Shown: piece by piece, positions 44,967 through 49,039 of the stretch
How positions within the stretch are numbered: the stretch's first letter is position 1
Layout of the letters: every line of letters starts with the position of its first letter
Source of the DNA: Nitrososphaerales archaeon
GTDB taxonomy: Archaea; Thermoproteota; Nitrososphaeria; Nitrososphaerales; CADDZS01
Length of the DNA: 49,039 bases
Direction: 5' to 3'
NCBI GenBank assembly: GCA_030041295.1
Contig: JASHOD010000050.1
Location: 1 to 49,039, forward strand
The notes under the pieces: generated by a model
The model's database searches: none
What the model was told of the DNA's origin: nothing
The model's input: the letters and a program-made list of their open reading frames with translations, nothing else
Program-made: the position numbers and the translations under genes

Positions 44967-45638
44967 TTGGAAAAAATGAATAATCAAACCAGAAAGATTG
45001 TGAGGTTATATTGGATAGTCGTTTTCTTAATTGTTGTCTACTCAGTTCTTGATGTGGTAGCTCAGATTCTTAAACCGGGTAATAATCCAATCACGGATGC
45101 CGAAAGTCTTCTTGCGGTTGGGCCCTACGGCTACGTAATGACAATAAATTTTGTAAACCGAGGCATTCTTTCTCTACTTTTCATATTCAGTTTCATAGCT
45201 ACACTCAATGCACTCGATAGCTCAAGGAAGCAATTCCGCACTGGCATAACCTTACTTGCAATTTGGGGGGTCGGAGCTCTCCTTCTAGCCGGCTTTCCGG
45301 CTACTGGCCGCACGCTTGGGATTCATTTGATAGCCGCCGTAATCGCATTCATAGGAGGAGGCGTCGGAACTTTCGAACTTTCCCGAAAACTAAGTCAGGT
45401 GAAGCAGTTCCAAGGTCTAAGACGAATCGCATTTCCTCTGGGGGTACTTTCGCTCCTGTTATTTGTGGTTGAACTCCCGGTAGAGATTCTCTTTCCTCAC
45501 CTCAATGCGAGAGTTGGAGGTCTGACCGAGAGGCTCTTCCTCGGAAGCGTCTTCCTTTGGATTGCGGTTGTTTCCGGGTATCTTGCGACTCATGTCCGCA
45601 TGCTAACAGAACACGTTGAAAACAAGGTCAAGCAGTAG
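44967..45638 (+). CDS. DUF998-like integral membrane protein
   Basis: 223 aa with about six helices (residues 14-33, 63-83, 92-108, 116-137, 153-172, 188-208). The loop after helix 1 (GNNPITDAESLLAVGPYG) resembles the conserved DUF998 segment NPISDYAxxxxG. Function unknown. The start is either TTG at 44967 or ATG at 44976. A basic C-terminal tail ends in ENKVKQ. It is not obviously linked to its neighbours. Confidence 0.65.
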   Translation: MEKMNNQTRKIVRLYWIVVFLIVVYSVLDVVAQILKPGNNPITDAESLLAVGPYGYVMTINFVNRGILSLLFIFSFIATLNALDSSRKQFRTGITLLAIWGVGALLLAGFPATGRTLGIHLIAAVIAFIGGGVGTFELSRKLSQVKQFQGLRRIAFPLGVLSLLLFVVELPVEILFPHLNARVGGLTERLFLGSVFLWIAVVSGYLATHVRMLTEHVENKVKQ

Positions 45639-45992
45639 ACTTTCGAATTAGCGTGCTTGCTTATTTCCACTCTCAAAGAGCGCGAATCCAAGAAGGAAGG
45701 AATTGGTTAGTGCTTCTAAGCAAGGCCTTAAAGAAATCATAAACACAAAGAAGAATCCCTCTCTTTGACAGTTAACAACTGTGAATTTTAGAGGAGATTT
45801 CGAGGGCTCGTCTAAATTAAGAAATCTACTTCGAACTCCCGAACGATTTATAGTCGCTGTTATTCTTGATTTCGTGATCTTCTTCGACTTTTTTTCATAA
45901 TGATAATGGCACTGATTGGGCTATTTATTATCCATGCGCCAAAGGATTTGGAAATGCTAGGTTAGCCAATTATCACGCGAAAATGATCAATT
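45639..45992 (+). other. Intergenic region before the island
   Basis: No convincing gene. A GTG frame at 45781-45900 encodes 39 residues with a hydrophobic C-terminus (FIVAVILDFVIFFDFF) and could be the truncated start of a membrane protein. AT-rich sequence follows up to the island's left end. Confidence 0.4.
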
Positions 45993-46018
45993 AACAGAAC
46001 CAGAAAATCGGTTCTGTT
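45993..46018 (+). repeat. 9-bp perfect inverted repeat at left island edge
   Basis: AACAGAACC, 8 bases, then GGTTCTGTT. The right arm is the outermost part of the left end motif. The right island end has only one arm, so this palindrome marks the left junction. Confidence 0.6.
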
Positions 46019-46069
46019 CGGGGTCTGGTTGGCGAGCCAAAAAATGCTCGACTGTTCGGAGCTGGTTGG
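46010..46069 (+). repeat. Left terminal inverted repeat with two motif copies
   Basis: Two tandem copies of a motif of 18-19 bases: CTGTTCGGGGTCTGGTTGG (46014-46032) and CTGTTCGGAGCTGGTTGG (46052-46069), 38 bases apart, separated by a small CGAGC/GCTCG hairpin. The same pair occurs in inverted orientation at the right end. The layout suggests transposase binding sites. The Ntn-hydrolase gene starts 4 bases inside. Confidence 0.7.
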
Positions 46070-46072
46070 TAA

Positions 46073-47065
46073 GTGCAAACTACCGAGCAAATTTATCCGA
46101 AAAATCTTTGGCCTCGCATAAAACGAGTGCTTTATCCTTTTAAACCAATTAGATACCTAATTACAAACGAGGAAAGAAGATTGACAACAGTTGTAGGCAT
46201 AAGAGGAAAAAACGGTATCGTGTTTCTTTCAGATAGTCAAGCAACCGTTGGAGAAACTAAGGAAAGCGTGTCCAAGCTTTCAACCATTGGAAAAGACATA
46301 ATCTTTGGCGGAGCTGGTTATTCTAATTTCATAGATGATCTGAAAAGGTTTGTCACTTCGGAAGTCGAGAGAGATGAATCCCTTTTCATTGATAGACTGA
46401 ATTTGGCGATACGAAACTATCGAAATTTTGTTGATGATATGTACAAAGAATCTCCGCTATATGAGGCACTATTCCAGAAAGCTCAAGTCTCGGCTCTAAT
46501 TGGAAGACGAATTAGAACAGAAAAATCATTATTTGACTTTGAACTCTATGAGATAAACACACCTTGGACTGCTCAGCAAATCGCGGGCAAATCATGCCGT
46601 TCAGCTATTGGAAGTGGTGGTCAATTCGTACGATTGCTTTTCCAGAGTTCTGAGGAATATTTTTTGAACTTGAGTCAAGTACACAAGAATTGGAGTGAAT
46701 TTGATGTAAAATTCATTTCCCAACTTTGTTATTTCATGGTTGAAAGGGTATTGAGATTTGATGTAAATTCTAGTCCGCCTATGGAGACTTGGGTTCTTGA
46801 CGATGGTGAAAAGGGCGGACGTTTTGTTCCCGAAAGTGAAGTCTTTCCAAACAGAATGAGAGAAGACAATACTTTTCGGTACAGATCTGAAATGCTTCTT
46901 GTTTCAGCAGTAAAAGAATTAGGAATGCCTACCATCAAAGCACTCTTAGGTAGATACAAGCCTTCAGAACTGTTTGAGAGGCTCATTCGTGAAGGAATAG
47001 TCACAAAGGAACAATTAGTCGAGCTTATGACTGATCTTTTGGGTTTGGAGAATCAGGCTCGATGA
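46073..47065 (+). CDS. Proteasome-beta-like Ntn hydrolase with C-terminal extension
   Basis: 330 aa. A 37-residue leader precedes RRLTTVVGIRG. Taking Thr38 as the exposed catalytic Thr1, Asp54 falls exactly at position 17 (FLSDSQATVG) and Lys68 at about the Lys33 site (SVSKLSTIG). AGYSNFIDDL matches the beta-subunit AGxxxD helix, GSGG (Ser181) the Ser129 site, and FDVNS (Asp230, Ser233) the Asp166/Ser169 site. About 75 extra helical residues follow. It should be a threonine peptidase or amidase activated by self-cleavage. It is unlike HslV or Anbu in length and context. GTG start. Confidence 0.75.
   Translation: MQTTEQIYPKNLWPRIKRVLYPFKPIRYLITNEERRLTTVVGIRGKNGIVFLSDSQATVGETKESVSKLSTIGKDIIFGGAGYSNFIDDLKRFVTSEVERDESLFIDRLNLAIRNYRNFVDDMYKESPLYEALFQKAQVSALIGRRIRTEKSLFDFELYEINTPWTAQQIAGKSCRSAIGSGGQFVRLLFQSSEEYFLNLSQVHKNWSEFDVKFISQLCYFMVERVLRFDVNSSPPMETWVLDDGEKGGRFVPESEVFPNRMREDNTFRYRSEMLLVSAVKELGMPTIKALLGRYKPSELFERLIREGIVTKEQLVELMTDLLGLENQAR
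46149..46160 (+). promoter_or_regulatory. Outlying copy of the 12-bp operator-like site
   Basis: TTAGATACCTAA lies within the first 30 codons of the Ntn-hydrolase gene and is identical to copies in the cluster at 47219-47335. It could allow the same regulator to act on the hydrolase gene. Confidence 0.45.
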
Positions 47066-47210
47066 CTAGCCTCTTTCCATGTGCTTTTGAAGTCAGTTCA
47101 GTACCTTCCTTCCAACCTAGACTTTCAACTTCGTTAGGCGGAATAACTACAGTCCAGCGAAAGTACTCTTTGCCTTTGACTTCTCTCGTTCTTTGTTTCT
47201 GTAGTCTCAT
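47025..47210 (-). CDS. AbrB/SpoVT-like DNA-binding protein (61 aa)
   Basis: KGKEYFRWTVVIPPNEVES and LGWKEGTELTSKAHGKRLVIEP form one swapped-hairpin AbrB domain. There is no toxin-binding tail and no toxin gene nearby. It is tail-to-tail with the Ntn hydrolase, overlapping 41 bases, and divergent from the transposase. The five operator-like repeats begin 9 bases upstream of its start, so it probably autoregulates and controls the transposase. Confidence 0.7.
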   Translation of the reverse strand: MRLQKQRTREVKGKEYFRWTVVIPPNEVESLGWKEGTELTSKAHGKRLVIEPDSPNPKDQS

Positions 47211-47218
47211 ATCTCAGA

Positions 47219-47335
47219 TTAGGTATCTAAGGCTATTTAAGTTTAGATACCTAACTTTGCAATTTCCAAGCACGAATCCAAGTTTTAGATACCTAAAGCC
47301 TTATCTAGTTAGGTATCTAACTATTAGGTATCTAA
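47219..47335 (+). promoter_or_regulatory. Cluster of five near-palindromic 12-bp operator-like sites
   Basis: TTAGGTATCTAA or its complement TTAGATACCTAA at 47219, 47243, 47285, 47309 and 47324 (each 12 bases). The orientations are plus, minus, minus, plus, plus. The copies fill the divergent promoter region between the AbrB-like gene and the transposase. The site is palindromic at 10 of 12 positions, as expected for a dimeric regulator. Confidence 0.75.
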
Positions 47336-47351
47336 TAGGCGAACAAAGAAC

Positions 47352-48521
47352 TTGGAAAGCAACCAACCTGAAAGTGATGCAAGAATGACAAGAGGATTAG
47401 TAATCTTCGAGCAGAAAGGAAAGAAGATCGCGGAGAATCCAGATGGTTCTTTCTCCGTGCCATCACAGTCTAATCCAGAATTGACCTACGAGGTTAGATT
47501 ACTTGGCTCGAAATACGCATGTACTTGTCCAGACTTTGAGCAAAGAGAAATCGAATTTTGTAAGCATATTCACGCCGTCAAGTTCTGGATCGCCAATCAG
47601 ACTTTTCTTCAAGAACAAGCAAAGCCAAAGGTTTTCGCTGAGGATTCTATTCAGTGCGACAAGTGCGGTTCAATTCGTGTAATCAAATACGGAATAAGAG
47701 CGAGCAAGCAAACCTATCTTTGCAAAGACTGTAATCACAAATTCGTACCGAGCCTAATCAAGAAATCCAAGTTCACGCCTGAATTAGTCTCTTTGACACT
47801 TGACCTATACTTTAGCGGAATGAGTTTGAGAAAGATAGCAAGAGTTGTTTCTAGCCATACAGACCAGCATTTAGGAGCTACCACAATTTATGATTGGATT
47901 CAGAAATACATTCCAAAGATTTCCCAATATGCTAACTCGCTCAAGCCTGAACTCTCAGACACTTGGCACGGTGATGAACTCTTCGTCAAGATGCGAAACG
48001 GAATCCATCACACAACGAGAGATAACAGAAAGTTTGAGCATATCGCTTTTCTTTGGAACGTGATGGACAGGAAAACTCGTTTCTTACTAGCCTCAAAGCT
48101 TTCACCTGAGAGAGACAAGTTCGGAGCTTTCCAAGCATTCAAAGAGGCTCGTGAAAACTCTCATGGTCAATATCCCGAAAAAATATTCGTGGATAGTCAC
48201 GGAGCTTACAAGAACATTCAACACGCAGAAGTCAAAGGTTGGAATCCTGAACTAGTGGCTAAAGCTGGAATAACGAAGCCTCATGCAAATAATAATAGAA
48301 TCGAGAGGCTTAACGGTACTCTCCGCGAAAGAGTCAAAGTTCAAAGAGGTTGGAAGAGCTTTGAATCCCAAATCGCCGAAGGTCAAAGAATCCATTATAA
48401 CTTTGTCAAACCTCATCAAGCACTTGAGGGAATGACACCAGCCCAGAGAGCAAATATTCCGATAGAAAATAAATGGTCTGAATTGTTGAAGCTTGCCTTG
48501 AGCAATAAGAGAGAGAATTAG
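47352..48521 (+). CDS. DDE transposase with SWIM and zinc-ribbon domains (IS6-like core)
   Basis: 389 aa in three parts. A SWIM zinc finger is at about 45-80 (ACTCPDFEQ then FCKHIHAV). A zinc ribbon is at about 100-130 (CDKCGS and CKDCNHKF). A DDE integrase-like core follows, with Asp in WHGDELFVK, Asp in IFVDSHGAYKN and Glu in NNRIERLNGTLRER, and 72 and 36 residues between them. A helix-turn-helix-like segment (GMSLRKIARVV) precedes the core. The frame is intact. The start is TTG at 47352 or ATG at 47385. Confidence 0.88.
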   Translation: MESNQPESDARMTRGLVIFEQKGKKIAENPDGSFSVPSQSNPELTYEVRLLGSKYACTCPDFEQREIEFCKHIHAVKFWIANQTFLQEQAKPKVFAEDSIQCDKCGSIRVIKYGIRASKQTYLCKDCNHKFVPSLIKKSKFTPELVSLTLDLYFSGMSLRKIARVVSSHTDQHLGATTIYDWIQKYIPKISQYANSLKPELSDTWHGDELFVKMRNGIHHTTRDNRKFEHIAFLWNVMDRKTRFLLASKLSPERDKFGAFQAFKEARENSHGQYPEKIFVDSHGAYKNIQHAEVKGWNPELVAKAGITKPHANNNRIERLNGTLRERVKVQRGWKSFESQIAEGQRIHYNFVKPHQALEGMTPAQRANIPIENKWSELLKLALSNKREN

Positions 48522-48524
48522 AAA

Positions 48525-48863
48525 ATGAGAATCGTTCAGAGGTACATTATCTGGCCCTTGACCGATAAGGAAATTCTCTCGATGAATCGAGAGCAAATCC
48601 GTAAGATAGTTTTGTATGCCAAATACTCGATTGGCATTGATTTGTTTAATGTGCTTTGGTCTGCGGTCTTGATTACATATCGAATAATCGCGTATCCATC
48701 GTACTCTATCCTGATTTCTCATTGGTTCTATTTTGTAATAGTTGGAGTAATATTCGTAACTTTCCTTTTACATCTCGTTTATGTTTCCTTGCCAACTCGT
48801 TCTAAGCTTCAGACTACCAACCAGAACCGAACACCGAAAGAAATCGGTGAAAACAACCAATGA
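48525..48863 (+). CDS. Small two-helix membrane protein of the island
   Basis: 112 aa beginning 3 bases after the transposase stop, so co-translated. Helices are at about 36-57 and 66-89 (FYFVIVGVIFVTFLLHLVYV). The last 16 residues (hydrophilic, Asn-rich) are encoded by the right terminal repeat. It may be a transposition accessory, an immunity or anchoring partner of the Ntn hydrolase, or unrelated cargo. No family is recognised. Confidence 0.6.
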   Translation: MRIVQRYIIWPLTDKEILSMNREQIRKIVLYAKYSIGIDLFNVLWSAVLITYRIIAYPSYSILISHWFYFVIVGVIFVTFLLHLVYVSLPTRSKLQTTNQNRTPKEIGENNQ

Positions 48864-48875
48864 CCGAACAGAACC
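48817..48875 (-). repeat. Right terminal inverted repeat with two motif copies
   Basis: Read on the minus strand, copies lie at 48871-48854 (CTGTTCGGTCATTGGTTG) and 48834-48817 (GTGTTCGGTTCTGGTTGG), spaced 37 bases, mirroring the left end. The outermost 12 bases GGTTCTGTTCGG are identical to the left end. Confidence 0.7.
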
Positions 48876-49039
48876 TGTACACTATAGCTATTTCAACCCC
48901 CTCTAGATAGATTGCGCACAGGCATGTGTAAGGAAAAAGGATTCTTGGCATTGGTTCATGCAACACAGTGATTACTGAGCAAAGACTCGATTTTCCATAG
49001 ATACGCGGAAAGCTTCTATGCTCACTAAGCTATGCGAAT
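48876..49039 (+). other. Right flank, nothing recognised
   Basis: No conserved frame, RNA gene or repeat was seen in the last 164 bases on either strand. Confidence 0.4.

Larger units (their letters stand above)
46010..48875 (+). mobile_element. Putative transposon-like island with cargo genes
   Basis: About 2.87 kb bounded by imperfect inverted ends (GGTTCTGTTCGG outermost on each side, then two spaced motif copies). Inside are a proteasome-like Ntn hydrolase, an AbrB-like regulator, a DDE transposase and a membrane protein, the last encoded up to and into the right end. No target-site duplication is visible beside the ends (AGAAAATC on the left, TGTACACT on the right). Either the exact boundary differs slightly, the insertion is old, or the element makes none. 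Confidence 0.65.

Noticed and set aside
47219-47335. CRISPR array
   Set aside because: The repeats are only 12 bases, occur in both orientations and are irregularly spaced. They fit operator sites, not CRISPR repeats.
47062-47388. Plus-strand frame opposite the AbrB-like gene
   Set aside because: It is the antisense of a recognisable AbrB domain and runs through the repeated operator sites, giving repetitive translated sequence.
46002-48883. Target-site duplication flanking the island
   Set aside because: The eight bases outside each end do not match (AGAAAATC and TGTACACT), so no duplication can be claimed.

Overview
The window looks like a chromosomal piece of a heterotrophic archaeon. 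Evidence for this is the split methylmalonyl-CoA-type mutases (separate catalytic and B12 subunits), the thiolase/DUF35 pair, the family-4 uracil-DNA glycosylase, many AbrB/PIN and RelBE-type small modules, frequent TTG/GTG starts, short leaders with TATA-like boxes and a large S53 protease. The gene set resembles non-ammonia-oxidising Nitrososphaeria (Thaumarchaeota), but no rRNA or marker gene is present, so the lineage is an inference. No rRNA, tRNA or CRISPR array was seen.

Layout. 1-5.2 kb: edge-truncated PIN protein, cytoplasmic BtuF-like corrinoid-binding protein, GNAT acetyltransferase, M24 peptidase, GT28-like glycosyltransferase, uracil-DNA glycosylase. 5.4-16.5 kb: a biotin- and B12-dependent acyl-CoA block. 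A mutase large subunit with isobutyryl-CoA-mutase-type specificity residues and a B12 subunit lie on the minus strand, with biotin ligase nearby. A tight plus-strand operon follows: carboxyltransferase, biotin carboxylase, BCCP, MeaB GTPase, true methylmalonyl-CoA mutase large subunit, epimerase. Together these convert propionyl-CoA to succinyl-CoA and probably isobutyryl-CoA to butyryl-CoA. 16.5-27.5 kb: hydrolase, small membrane proteins, decayed toxin-antitoxin modules, DUF72 protein, broken methyltransferase, membrane-anchored winged-helix regulator, acyl-CoA synthetase, membrane sulfite-oxidase-like enzyme, frameshifted Fic gene.

27.5-43.4 kb: beta-oxidation genes (thiolase with DUF35 partner, two 3-hydroxyacyl-CoA dehydrogenases, enoyl-CoA hydratase, acyl-CoA dehydrogenase, a very divergent EtfB/EtfA pair), interspersed with a secreted S53 protease, thioredoxin reductase and a three-gene proton-translocating transhydrogenase. 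With the acyl-CoA synthetase and the propionyl-CoA block this is a nearly complete route for even, odd and branched acyl chains. 43.5-45.6 kb: polysaccharide deacetylase, AbrB antitoxin with a stub of its toxin, DUF998 membrane protein.

46.0-48.9 kb: a compact island with inverted, two-motif ends. It holds a proteasome-beta-like Ntn hydrolase with all expected catalytic residues, an AbrB-like regulator, a cluster of near-palindromic operator-like sites, a SWIM/zinc-ribbon/DDE transposase and a two-helix membrane protein. This is the best candidate for an undescribed system. A second theme is that nearly every stress or accessory gene (VapBC, RelE, Fic, DUF2283, a methyltransferase, a secreted protein) carries frameshifts, nonsense codons or deletions, while no large metabolic gene does.
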